The notes beneath the pieces were generated by a model. The model saw only the letters and a list, made by a program, of their open reading frames with translations, had not been told where the DNA came from and made no database searches. Made by a program: the position numbers and the translations under genes. A stretch of 8,324 nt of DNA from an uncultured Eubacterium sp. (GTDB taxonomy: Bacteria > Bacillota > Clostridia > Lachnospirales > Lachnospiraceae). The stretch spans positions 1-8,324 of the forward strand of contig URAI01000100.1 in the NCBI GenBank assembly GCA_900545725.1, written 5' to 3'. Of the stretch, positions 1-5,977 are shown in pieces. Position 1 is the first letter of the stretch, and each line of letters begins with the position of its first letter.

Positions 1-2
1 AT

Positions 3-128
3 CAGGATAAGATGAATGTTGCAAGAAGAACCTGTGGATATATCGGAACACAGTTCTGGAATCAGGGAAGAACACAGGAGATTAAGGACAGAGTACTTCA
101 TTTATCTAATGGAACTTTAGGAGAATAA
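3..128 (+). CDS. nrdD: Anaerobic ribonucleoside-triphosphate reductase, C-terminal end (partial)
   Basis: This is the last 41 codons of a gene that begins before the window. The reading frame ends at TAA 126-128. The translated tail contains ARRTCGYIG and then QFWNQGRTQEI, the C-terminal glycyl-radical segment of class III ribonucleotide reductase. The glycine after the cysteine in RTCGYIG (codon 36-38) is the expected radical site. The enzyme reduces ribonucleoside triphosphates to deoxy forms in the cytoplasm under anaerobic conditions, and needs NrdG to install the radical. nrdG follows 64 bases downstream on the same strand, the usual pairing, so the two are probably co-transcribed. Only the tail is visible, so the catalytic cysteines and the ATP cone cannot be assessed. 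Confidence 0.95.
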   Translation, partial: QDKMNVARRTCGYIGTQFWNQGRTQEIKDRVLHLSNGTLGE

Positions 129-192
129 GGCTATAAGATTTTCAGAAATAAAATGACAGCTTAGTTATGCGGTTATTTGGAAATGAGGAGCA

Positions 193-720
193 ATGCATAT
201 AGGAGAGATTATAACGGCTGACAGTGCCAATGGAGAAGGAATACGTGTAAGTATCTTCGTATCAGGCTGTACTAATCACTGTAAGGGCTGTTTCCAGCCT
301 CAGACGTGGGATTATAATTATGGTTATCTTTATGATGATGAGATGGAAGAGGATATCATAAAAGAATTATCTAAAAGCTACTATGATGGAATTACCATTC
401 TTGGAGGAGAACCGTTTGAATTAAGCAATCAGGAGGGGCTTATACCACTTATAAGACGTATAAAATCCGAGCTTCTGGGTAAGACTATATGGATGTTTAC
501 AGGCTTTACGTACGATAAAGATCTGATTCCCGGTGGAAAAAGATATTGTGAAGTGACAGATGAGATTCTTGATAGTATTGATATTCTCGTTGATGGAAAG
601 TTTGATGAACAGTTAAAGGATATGATGCTTAATTTCAGAGGCTCTTCCAATCAGAGAATAATTGATATGAAAAGGACAAGAAAAGAAGGGAAAATAATAC
701 TTTCGCCGCTTAATAATTGA
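193..720 (+). CDS. nrdG: Anaerobic ribonucleotide reductase activating protein (radical SAM)
   Basis: A 175-residue protein of typical NrdG length. It activates NrdD by using S-adenosylmethionine and a [4Fe-4S] cluster to generate the glycyl radical. The cluster-binding motif is C-x3-C-x2-C at residues 26, 30 and 33 (GCTNHCKGCF), preceded by the NrdG-like N-terminus GEIITADSANGEGIRVSIFVSG. The SAM-binding GGEP motif is at residues 71-74. The start is fixed by the conserved N-terminus. GAGGAG at 185-190 serves as ribosome binding site, with an unusually short two-base gap to the ATG. It lies 64 bases after nrdD, with no promoter or terminator seen between them. The small overlapping frames inside it are not genes. 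Confidence 0.96.
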   Translation: MHIGEIITADSANGEGIRVSIFVSGCTNHCKGCFQPQTWDYNYGYLYDDEMEEDIIKELSKSYYDGITILGGEPFELSNQEGLIPLIRRIKSELLGKTIWMFTGFTYDKDLIPGGKRYCEVTDEILDSIDILVDGKFDEQLKDMMLNFRGSSNQRIIDMKRTRKEGKIILSPLNN

Positions 721-728
721 TGCTTTTG

Positions 729-772
729 AAAAATAAAGAATGGGCGATTGCGCAGGATGCACAATCGCCCAT
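729..772 (-). terminator. Intrinsic terminator for hisA (minus strand)
   Basis: An 11-bp perfect inverted repeat, ATGGGCGATTG (740-750) and CAATCGCCCAT (762-772). Two more inner pairs form after one mismatch, leaving the loop AGGAT at 754-758. Read on the minus strand the stem is followed by TCTTTATTTTT (739 down to 729), a good U-tract. On the plus strand the bases after the stem (GAAATCATGCC) are not U-rich, so it is a poor terminator for nrdG. It sits about 110 bases past the hisA stop codon. The 772-882 stretch between it and hisA holds nothing else I recognise. Confidence 0.7.
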
Positions 773-882
773 GAAATCATGCCGGCTCATCCAAGAGCAT
801 CTAAGAACACCATATGTTTCAAAATTCACAATACAAGCAATCATCAACTCCCTGCTACACCTCATTTTCAATAAAGCACAAT

Positions 883-1659
883 TTATGAGCGACAGATATC
901 CAGAACTTTTTTAAATTCCAGTTTCCCACCGAATAAATCCAGTGCACTTCCTATGGTAACATCTATTTTATTATGTCCCAGTTCTTTAAGGAGTGTAAGG
1001 TCTTCATAGCTTCCGACACCTCCGGCGTAAGTTACAGGTATTGTATTGTATTCATCGAGGATACGCACAAGCCCTGATTCTATGCCATGAGCCTGTCCTT
1101 CAACGTCAACGGCATGTATAAGATACTCATCACAGTAAGAGGAGAGCTCTTTCATAAGCTTACCTGTTATTTTAACATTAGTGAATTTCTGCCATCTGTC
1201 TGTGACAATATAGTAGTCACCGTCTTTTTTACGGCAGCTTAGGTCTAAAACAAGATGTTCTTTTCCTGTTTCCCTTTTTATTCTTTCAAGATTATCAAAT
1301 AATATTTCGCCGTTTTTAAATACATATGAGGTTACTATTACATGTGAAGCTCCGGCTTTCAGAAATTCACATGCATTTTCATTATTAATGCCACCGCCAA
1401 TCATAAGCCCGTTATTGTAAGCTGCAAGAGCTTTCTTAGCCTGTAATACATCATCTTCATAATACCGCGAATCTTTAGGATTAAGAAGAATTATATGTCC
1501 GCCTTTAAGTCCTGCATTTTTATAAAGTGTGGCATAGTAGCCGCCATCTTTATCTGATACAAAATTTTCTTTGGCATAATCCCCCATATCAATAAGGCTT
1601 CCGCCTATAATCTGTTTAACCTGTCCATTGTGTATATCAATACATGGTCTGAAATTCAT
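883..1659 (-). CDS. hisA: Eukaryotic-type HisA, ProFAR isomerase
   Basis: A 258-residue TIM-barrel protein catalysing isomerisation of ProFAR to PRFAR, the fourth step of histidine synthesis, in the cytoplasm. The start FRPCIDIHNGQVKQIIGG, the HAVDVEG and TYAGGVGS segments (about residues 182-217), and the ending DVTIGSALDLFGG resemble yeast His6 and plant enzymes more than the usual bacterial HisA. Predicted catalytic aspartates are D8 in CIDIHNG and about D139 in LVLDLS. Phosphate-binding glycines lie in IGGGI (87-91) and YAGGVGS. I chose ATG at 1659-1657 because GGAG lies six bases upstream; the longer frame from TTG at 1671 would place that Shine-Dalgarno inside the gene. No other his gene is adjacent, so it stands as an orphan unit with its own promoter and terminator. 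Confidence 0.93.
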   Translation of the reverse strand: MNFRPCIDIHNGQVKQIIGGSLIDMGDYAKENFVSDKDGGYYATLYKNAGLKGGHIILLNPKDSRYYEDDVLQAKKALAAYNNGLMIGGGINNENACEFLKAGASHVIVTSYVFKNGEILFDNLERIKRETGKEHLVLDLSCRKKDGDYYIVTDRWQKFTNVKITGKLMKELSSYCDEYLIHAVDVEGQAHGIESGLVRILDEYNTIPVTYAGGVGSYEDLTLLKELGHNKIDVTIGSALDLFGGKLEFKKVLDICRS

Positions 1660-1690
1660 ATTAATCTCCAATCATTATTAGTTTCTATTC

Positions 1691-1720
1691 AGTATATCAC
1701 TTGAAATATTAATTTGTAAA
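1691..1720 (-). promoter_or_regulatory. Putative sigma-A promoter of hisA
   Basis: On the minus strand there is TTTACA (1720-1715), an 18-base spacer, and TATACT (1696-1691), each matching five of six consensus bases. Transcription would begin near 1684, giving a leader of about 25 bases that contains the GGAG site. Such a short leader leaves no room for an attenuator or T-box, so leader-based histidine control is not evident. Confidence 0.6.
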
Positions 1721-1836
1721 TTAATTTATATTGTCATTAAATCTATAATATATGCTGTTTTAGCAGCTGCATTAAAGGGTTTAACAGAGTACGGAATAAT
1801 AGACAGAAAATAAAATGGTACAATGTAAGGAATGTT

Positions 1837-1851
1837 ATTATCATAGATAAT
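1837..1851. repeat. AT-rich palindrome in the hisA/tetR intergenic region
   Basis: ATTATC and GATAAT flank the three-base centre ATA, a perfect 6-bp inverted repeat. It lies about 37 bases upstream of the tetR -35 element and about 115 bases upstream of the hisA -35 element. It may bind a regulator or be chance in AT-rich sequence. Nothing else coding was seen between 1721 and 1887. Confidence 0.3.
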
Positions 1852-1887
1852 GTATTGTTATTTTTGAATTAAAAATTATCGAACATA

Positions 1888-1916
1888 TTGACAAACATAT
1901 ATTATTATTGTAACAT
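1888..1916 (+). promoter_or_regulatory. Putative promoter of tetR
   Basis: A perfect TTGACA -35 (1888-1893), a 17-base spacer, and TAACAT (1911-1916, four of six consensus) as -10. Transcription would start near 1923. The -10 overlaps the first of two operator copies, a geometry that fits repression by blocking RNA polymerase. Confidence 0.6.
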
Positions 1917-1947
1917 AACAGTGTTATTTAACATAACGATGTTATGT
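1912..1947. promoter_or_regulatory. Tandem palindromic operators, probable TetR binding sites
   Basis: Two abutting 18-base direct repeats, AACATAACAGTGTTATTT (1912-1929) and AACATAACGATGTTATGT (1930-1947), identical at 15 of 18 positions. Each is itself palindromic: ATAACA-G-TGTTAT at 1915-1927 and ACATAAC-GAT-GTTATGT at 1931-1947. They lie between the -10 element and the ribosome binding site of the TetR-family gene, the classic position of an autoregulatory operator. That the adjacent TetR protein binds them is inference. Confidence 0.7.
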
Positions 1948-1977
1948 AAATTAAACAGGTGGGAGTATATAATTGCA

Positions 1978-2595
1978 TTGAAGAAGCAAAATAATAGTGG
2001 GACAAGAAAACATCTGTTAAAATGTGCCAAGGCTGAATTTATGGAAAAGGGATTTACAAAGGCATCACTTAGAAGCATATGTACAAATGCGGGAGTTACG
2101 ACAGGAGCATTGTATTTTTTCTTTAAGGATAAGGATGAATTGTTCTGTGAGGTTGTGGCAGACTTTGTAAACAGGCTTAATACAATTATAAAAGAGCATT
2201 ATATCCTTGAGACCAGGGAGGCTGACAATGGCTTTAAGCCGGGACATGACAGTAATATTGATTATGAATGTATGGTACAGCTTGTACATGAGCTGTACAG
2301 ATACAGGGACGAAGTACTTTTAGTGCTTACTAAGGCGCAGGGTTCAACGATGGAATACTGGACTGATGGGCTTGTCAACCGGATGGATGAACACAATCTT
2401 TATATTTGCGAAGCTATGTGTAAGGCTAATAATATTCCCATGGTTGATAAAAAGATTATTCATTGGATGTCACATTCGCAGATTGATATGTTTATATTTA
2501 TGGTTACACATATTGATAATGAAGAGGAAGCACTTTCGTTTGCAGCAAAAGGTGTGAACTATCTTGTTGCAGGCTGGTACGGGATTATGAAATGA
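1978..2595 (+). CDS. TetR/AcrR-family transcriptional regulator
   Basis: A predicted repressor of about 205 residues, a usual TetR-family length. The N-terminal helix-turn-helix spans about residues 30-49, inside the family pattern AKAEFMEKGF...SLRSICTNAGVTTGALYFFFKDKDELF (about 17-56). The remainder is a helical ligand-binding and dimer domain with no recognisable ligand. I chose TTG at 1978 because AGGTGGGAG (1957-1965) lies upstream and the family N-terminus begins right there. The gap of 12 bases is long, so an ATT at 1972 is a rarer alternative. The frame stays open back to 1888, but that stretch covers the promoter and operators. It sits 206 bases before an ABC exporter on the same strand with no plus-strand terminator between, so it probably controls that exporter and itself. 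Confidence 0.9.
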   Translation: MKKQNNSGTRKHLLKCAKAEFMEKGFTKASLRSICTNAGVTTGALYFFFKDKDELFCEVVADFVNRLNTIIKEHYILETREADNGFKPGHDSNIDYECMVQLVHELYRYRDEVLLVLTKAQGSTMEYWTDGLVNRMDEHNLYICEAMCKANNIPMVDKKIIHWMSHSQIDMFIFMVTHIDNEEEALSFAAKGVNYLVAGWYGIMK

Positions 2596-2597
2596 TT

Positions 2598-2630
2598 AAA
2601 AAGGTCTTTCGTAATAGGAGCGGAAGACCT
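2598..2630 (-). terminator. Hairpin after tetR with U-tract on the minus strand
   Basis: Stem AGGTCTTTCG (2602-2611) pairs with CGGAAGACCT (2621-2630): ten pairs with one G-U wobble and a nine-base loop. On the plus strand it is followed by seven A (2631-2637), so it lacks a U-tract for tetR. On the minus strand the stem is followed by five T and would act as an intrinsic terminator, though no minus-strand gene lies close upstream. It may stop antisense transcripts, or be an RNA-stability hairpin between tetR and the ABC genes. Confidence 0.45.
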
Positions 2631-2641
2631 AAAAAAACAGC

Positions 2642-2663
2642 TATTAGTTAGTTGTGACTAATA
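2642..2663. repeat. Inverted repeat upstream of the ABC exporter
   Basis: TATTAGT (2642-2648) and ACTAATA (2657-2663) form a 7-bp inverted repeat with an eight-base spacer. A nested alternative is TTAGT-TGTG-ACTAA at 2648-2661. It does not match the tetR operator. It could be a separate binding site in front of the exporter. I found no convincing -35/-10 pair in the 2631-2789 gap, which otherwise holds only AT-rich sequence. Confidence 0.35.
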
Positions 2664-2801
2664 AAAGTGTGTTTTGTGCTACAAAAGTATGTGTAATAAA
2701 ACTGTAATGCGTATGTAAAAAATATTGAAAGTTTTTAAAATAATTCTGTTGCGCCGGATAAAAATTAAATAAAAAATTCAAATAAAAATGGAGGATAAAA
2801 T

Positions 2802-3518
2802 ATGTCAGAAGAAGAGAAGAAATTTCTTGAAATTGTCAATCTTAAGAAGAGTTATGGAAGCGGTGAGATGCGTCAGGAGGTACTGTGTGGAATGAATTTT
2901 TCCGTTGCCAAAGGAGAATTCTGTGTTTTACTTGGACCGTCAGGCTCCGGTAAATCTACGCTTCTTAATATTATAGGTGGAATTGATAGTGCAGATTCAG
3001 GCTATATAAGTATTAATGGTGATAAGCTTGAGGACATGAATGAAAAGAAACTTACCCGTTATAGAAGAAAGCATCTTGGATATGTATTTCAGATGTATAA
3101 TCTTATTGCTAACTTAAATGTAAAGGAAAATATTGAAGTCGGAGCATATCTTTCTGATAATGCACTGGATATAGATGAACTTTTGCACACGCTGGGGCTG
3201 TATGAGCATAGGTATAAGCTTCCTAACCAGCTTTCAGGAGGTCAGCAGCAGCGTGTATCAATAGGACGTGCAATTGTTAAAAATCCAGATATACTTCTAT
3301 GTGATGAACCAACAGGAGCTCTTGATTATAAGACATCTAAGGAAATTCTTAAGCTCATAGAAGACGTAAATAGAAAATACGGTAATACAGTAATTATGGT
3401 TACGCACAATGAAGCTATAAGAAATATGGCTGACCATATTATAAAGCTGCGCGATGGAGAGATTCGTACTAATGAGATTAATACTAATAAGGTTTCCGCA
3501 GTAGATTTAGAATGGTAA
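2802..3518 (+). CDS. ABC transporter ATP-binding protein, MacB/LolD type
   Basis: A 238-residue cytoplasmic ATPase that would power the FtsX-like permease encoded just downstream. All nucleotide-binding motifs are intact: Walker A GPSGSGKST (45-53), Q-loop Q97 in YVFQMYNL, signature LSGGQQ (144-149), Walker B ILLCDEP (164-170), D-loop ALD (173-175) and H-loop H202 in MVTHN. The PTGALD and FQMYNLIANLNV segments are typical of the MacB/LolD/FtsE branch, which exports peptides, lipids or drugs by a mechanotransmission mechanism. GGAGGA at 2790-2795 lies six bases before the ATG. The stop codon lies next to the ribosome binding site of the permease, so the two genes are translationally close. The substrate cannot be told from sequence. 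Confidence 0.95.
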   Translation: MSEEEKKFLEIVNLKKSYGSGEMRQEVLCGMNFSVAKGEFCVLLGPSGSGKSTLLNIIGGIDSADSGYISINGDKLEDMNEKKLTRYRRKHLGYVFQMYNLIANLNVKENIEVGAYLSDNALDIDELLHTLGLYEHRYKLPNQLSGGQQQRVSIGRAIVKNPDILLCDEPTGALDYKTSKEILKLIEDVNRKYGNTVIMVTHNEAIRNMADHIIKLRDGEIRTNEINTNKVSAVDLEW

Positions 3519-3532
3519 GGGAGTGCAGTTAT

Positions 3533-4765
3533 ATGAAGAAGATAAAGAATCCCCTGATAAAAAGGATACCTAAAGAGCTTGCAGGCGACTGGAAGAAATA
3601 TATGGTTGTATTTTTATTTCTTATGCTTACAATAGGTTTCGTATCAGGTATGTATGTGGCAAATGAAAGTATGCTTACATCAGCAGATGAAAGTATAACA
3701 GAATATAAACAGGAGGATGGACATTTTGAATTAAATAAAAGAGCTGATGATAAGCTTATAGAAGCGATACAGGATAATTCAGATGCTGTTTCTGTTACAT
3801 TATATGAGAATTTCTATAGGAATGAAGATGAGGACTATAATAATGATGGCAGTGCAGACGGTACAATACGTGTATATACTAAGACAGAGGATATTAATCT
3901 TGCAAGTCTTTGCGATGGAGAATATCCTAAGAATAAGAATGAGATTGCAATTGACAGGATGCATGCTGATAATGTTGGTATAAAAACAGGAGATACTATT
4001 AAAGTAGGAAATGAAAGCTATAAAGTAACAGGTCTTATTGCATATGTCAATTATTCAACACTCCATGAAAAGACGACAGATTTGATGTTTGATGCACTTC
4101 AGTTTGATGTTGCCATGGTTACACAGGATGGATTTGAACGTTTAAGCCAGAGCATACATTATGCATATGCATGGAAATATGATAATGAACCGGTTGATGA
4201 TATAAAGCAGAAGGAGCTGTCTGATGAATTTCTTGAAGCACTTGGAAAGAATGCAGCTATTTCAGGCAATTCTATTGAGGATTATACACCTAAGTATGCT
4301 AATCCTGCGATTAATTTTGCAAAGGATGATATCGGCTCTGATAAAGCCATGGGCGGGGTTCTTTTAGATATTTTAATTGTAATAATTTCATTTATATTTG
4401 CAATTACAATAAGTAATACAATTGCAAGTGAAGCATCGGCTATAGGAACGCTGCGGGCATCAGGTTATACAAAGGGAGAGCTTGTAAGGCATTATATATC
4501 AATGCCCATATTAGTAACATTATTAGCAGCAATAGTTGGTAATATATTGGGATATACTGTTTTTAAAAATGTAGTTGTTTCAATGTATTATAACAGCTAC
4601 AGTCTTCCTGCATATCATACAATATGGAATATGGATGCATTTATAAAGACGACAATTATTCCGGTTATCATTATGTTTATAGTCAATCTTTATGTCATAA
4701 TCCGTATGTTACAGCATACGCCATTGCAGTTTTTACGTCACGATCTGAAAAAAAAAGAAACGTAA
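3533..4765 (+). CDS. FtsX-like ABC permease, N-terminal half
   Basis: A 410-residue membrane protein with one membrane helix near residues 24-43, a large extracytoplasmic domain of the MacB core type (about 45-270), and three more helices near 275-297, 324-344 and 373-393. The segment GTLRASGYTKGELVRHY is the cytoplasmic coupling region typical of FtsX permeases. I chose ATG at 3533 because AAGGGAG (3517-3523) precedes it; an in-frame ATG at 3512 overlaps the ATPase stop and lacks such a site. The frame ends at TAA 4763-4765, just after nine consecutive A (4748-4756). Its relatives, as I recall them, are single proteins of about 780 residues containing both halves, so this is either a frameshifted gene or the short product of a slippage-controlled one. 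Confidence 0.85.
   Translation: MKKIKNPLIKRIPKELAGDWKKYMVVFLFLMLTIGFVSGMYVANESMLTSADESITEYKQEDGHFELNKRADDKLIEAIQDNSDAVSVTLYENFYRNEDEDYNNDGSADGTIRVYTKTEDINLASLCDGEYPKNKNEIAIDRMHADNVGIKTGDTIKVGNESYKVTGLIAYVNYSTLHEKTTDLMFDALQFDVAMVTQDGFERLSQSIHYAYAWKYDNEPVDDIKQKELSDEFLEALGKNAAISGNSIEDYTPKYANPAINFAKDDIGSDKAMGGVLLDILIVIISFIFAITISNTIASEASAIGTLRASGYTKGELVRHYISMPILVTLLAAIVGNILGYTVFKNVVVSMYYNSYSLPAYHTIWNMDAFIKTTIIPVIIMFIVNLYVIIRMLQHTPLQFLRHDLKKKET
4748..4756 (+). other. A9 homopolymer at the frame break: candidate slippage site or frameshift
   Basis: Nine A follow CTG and lead into GAAACG TAA, closing the first permease half. Removing one A gives a continuous frame reading LKKKKRKRAVRLPKWRF straight into the second half, for a 775-residue protein from 3533 to 5861. 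The second-half frame is blocked immediately upstream by TGA at 4746-4748, so the frames can only be joined at this run. A9 is long enough for RNA polymerase slippage, replication slippage or sequencing error; the sequence alone cannot tell these apart. Confidence 0.75.
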
Positions 4766-4796
4766 AAGGGCAGTACGTCTGCCAAAATGGAGATTT

Positions 4797-5861
4797 ATGA
4801 GCCGTTTCAGACTCAGGATAATGTTACAGAATAAAGCGAATTATCTTATGTTATTTATCGGAATATTCTTTATTATGGTTATGCTTGCGATGGCAGTAGG
4901 TATGCCTGATACTCTTGATTATTATAAGAAAAATACCGGGAGCATGATGTTTGCCAATTATCAATATGTTCTTAAATCATATGTTGATGATAATGGAAGT
5001 GTTGTGACAACTGATAATAAGGATGCAGAAAAGTTTGACATGACATCTCTTGTAAGAAAGAGCGATAAGATTGATGAGGAGGTATCTGTATATGGAATAG
5101 AAGACGGAAGCAGATATGTTAAGATTAATGACTTAGCTTCGTCAGAGAAGAATGACGTGTATATTTCAGAATCATATGCAGATAAGTATAATGTAAAAAC
5201 CGGTGATACTATAACACTTAATGCAAAATATGAGAATAAAACATATGAGTTTAAGGTTAAGGGTACATATGATAAATCACAGAGTATTTCAGTATTTATG
5301 CCGATTGACAGCTTTGCAGACATATTTGGATTAAAGAATGAACAGTTTAGCGGTTTTCTTACAGATACTAAAATAGATGATATACCTGAACGTAATATTG
5401 CGACGACAGTTACAATACGTGATATTACAAAAATGGCGGATCAGCTTGACCATTCAATGGGGTCATATATGGAATATTTTCAGGTGTTATGTATACTGTT
5501 ATCTGCAGTGCTTATATATCTTCTGACTAAGCTTATAATAGAAAAAAATGAGACAGCTATATCAATGGTAAAGATATTAGGTTATGATAATAATGAGATT
5601 GCAGGACTGTATCTTATATCAACTTCAATAATTGTTGTGATATCAGATATTTTAAGTGTTATATTAGGTTCTGCTGTTATGAGTTATGTATGGAGGGTAA
5701 TGTTACAGACATACAGTGGATGGTTCGAATTTAAAGTTACACCGGCAGGTTATGTGAAAATGTTTTTATTTGTATTAATTGGTTATCTTATAGTTACAAT
5801 ATTTGATTTTAAGAGAATTAAAAATGTTCCTATGGAGCAGGCACTTAAAAATATTGAATAA
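4797..5861 (+). CDS. FtsX-like ABC permease, C-terminal half
   Basis: A 354-residue membrane protein from the ATG. It has a helix near 15-36, an extracytoplasmic domain (about 40-220), then helices near 227-248, 271-299 and 319-338, ending in the FtsX-like tail RIKNVPMEQALKNIE. This repeats the topology of the first half, so together they form the usual two-unit permease. GGAG at 4789-4792 lies four bases before the ATG, so independent initiation is possible. However, the open frame runs back to the A9 tract and encodes a basic linker (RKRAVRLPKWRF) that looks like genuine coding sequence. The segment MVKILGYDNNEIAGLYL is the second coupling region. Whether it is made alone or only as a fusion is unresolved. 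Confidence 0.85.
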   Translation: MSRFRLRIMLQNKANYLMLFIGIFFIMVMLAMAVGMPDTLDYYKKNTGSMMFANYQYVLKSYVDDNGSVVTTDNKDAEKFDMTSLVRKSDKIDEEVSVYGIEDGSRYVKINDLASSEKNDVYISESYADKYNVKTGDTITLNAKYENKTYEFKVKGTYDKSQSISVFMPIDSFADIFGLKNEQFSGFLTDTKIDDIPERNIATTVTIRDITKMADQLDHSMGSYMEYFQVLCILLSAVLIYLLTKLIIEKNETAISMVKILGYDNNEIAGLYLISTSIIVVISDILSVILGSAVMSYVWRVMLQTYSGWFEFKVTPAGYVKMFLFVLIGYLIVTIFDFKRIKNVPMEQALKNIE

Positions 5862-5878
5862 ATTATGTGATTATCATA

Positions 5879-5907
5879 ATAAGAAAATCTTATAAATTAT
5901 CTTTTTT
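5879..5907 (+). terminator. Weak candidate terminator after the ABC operon
   Basis: A short AT-only-type stem ATAAGA-AAA-TCTTAT (5879-5893) is followed after eight bases by TTTTTT (5902-5907). The stem is weak and the gap is longer than in a standard intrinsic terminator, so this is a low-confidence call. It lies 18 bases after the permease stop. Confidence 0.3.
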
Positions 5908-5909
5908 AC

Positions 5910-5938
5910 TTGATTTTTTATTGTTGATAAATGATAAT
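5910..5938 (+). promoter_or_regulatory. Putative promoter of the purine permease
   Basis: TTGATT (5910-5915), a 17-base spacer and GATAAT (5933-5938) give a reasonable sigma-A promoter. Transcription would begin near 5945, leaving about 33 bases of leader. That is too short for a purine riboswitch aptamer. Confidence 0.5.
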
Positions 5939-5977
5939 ATATATCTGTAAATATACATAAGGATATATGGAGGATAT

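Noticed and set aside
717..914. Plus-strand 65-codon frame after nrdG
   Set aside because: It has no proper ribosome binding site, runs through the terminator hairpin and the 3' end of hisA on the other strand, and resembles no known protein.
1660..1671. TTG at 1671 as hisA start
   Set aside because: It would place the GGAG Shine-Dalgarno inside the gene; ATG at 1659 has ideal spacing and starts at the conserved FRPCIDIHNG.
2602..2637. Plus-strand terminator for tetR
   Set aside because: The stem is followed by seven A rather than T on the plus strand.
4961..5323. Minus-strand 120-codon frame opposite the second permease half
   Set aside because: It is antisense to a well-supported membrane protein with clear topology; no family features or ribosome binding site.
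5862..5977. Purine riboswitch before the purine permease
   Set aside because: The leader after the likely promoter is only about 33 bases, and no conserved three-way-junction core is visible in the gap.
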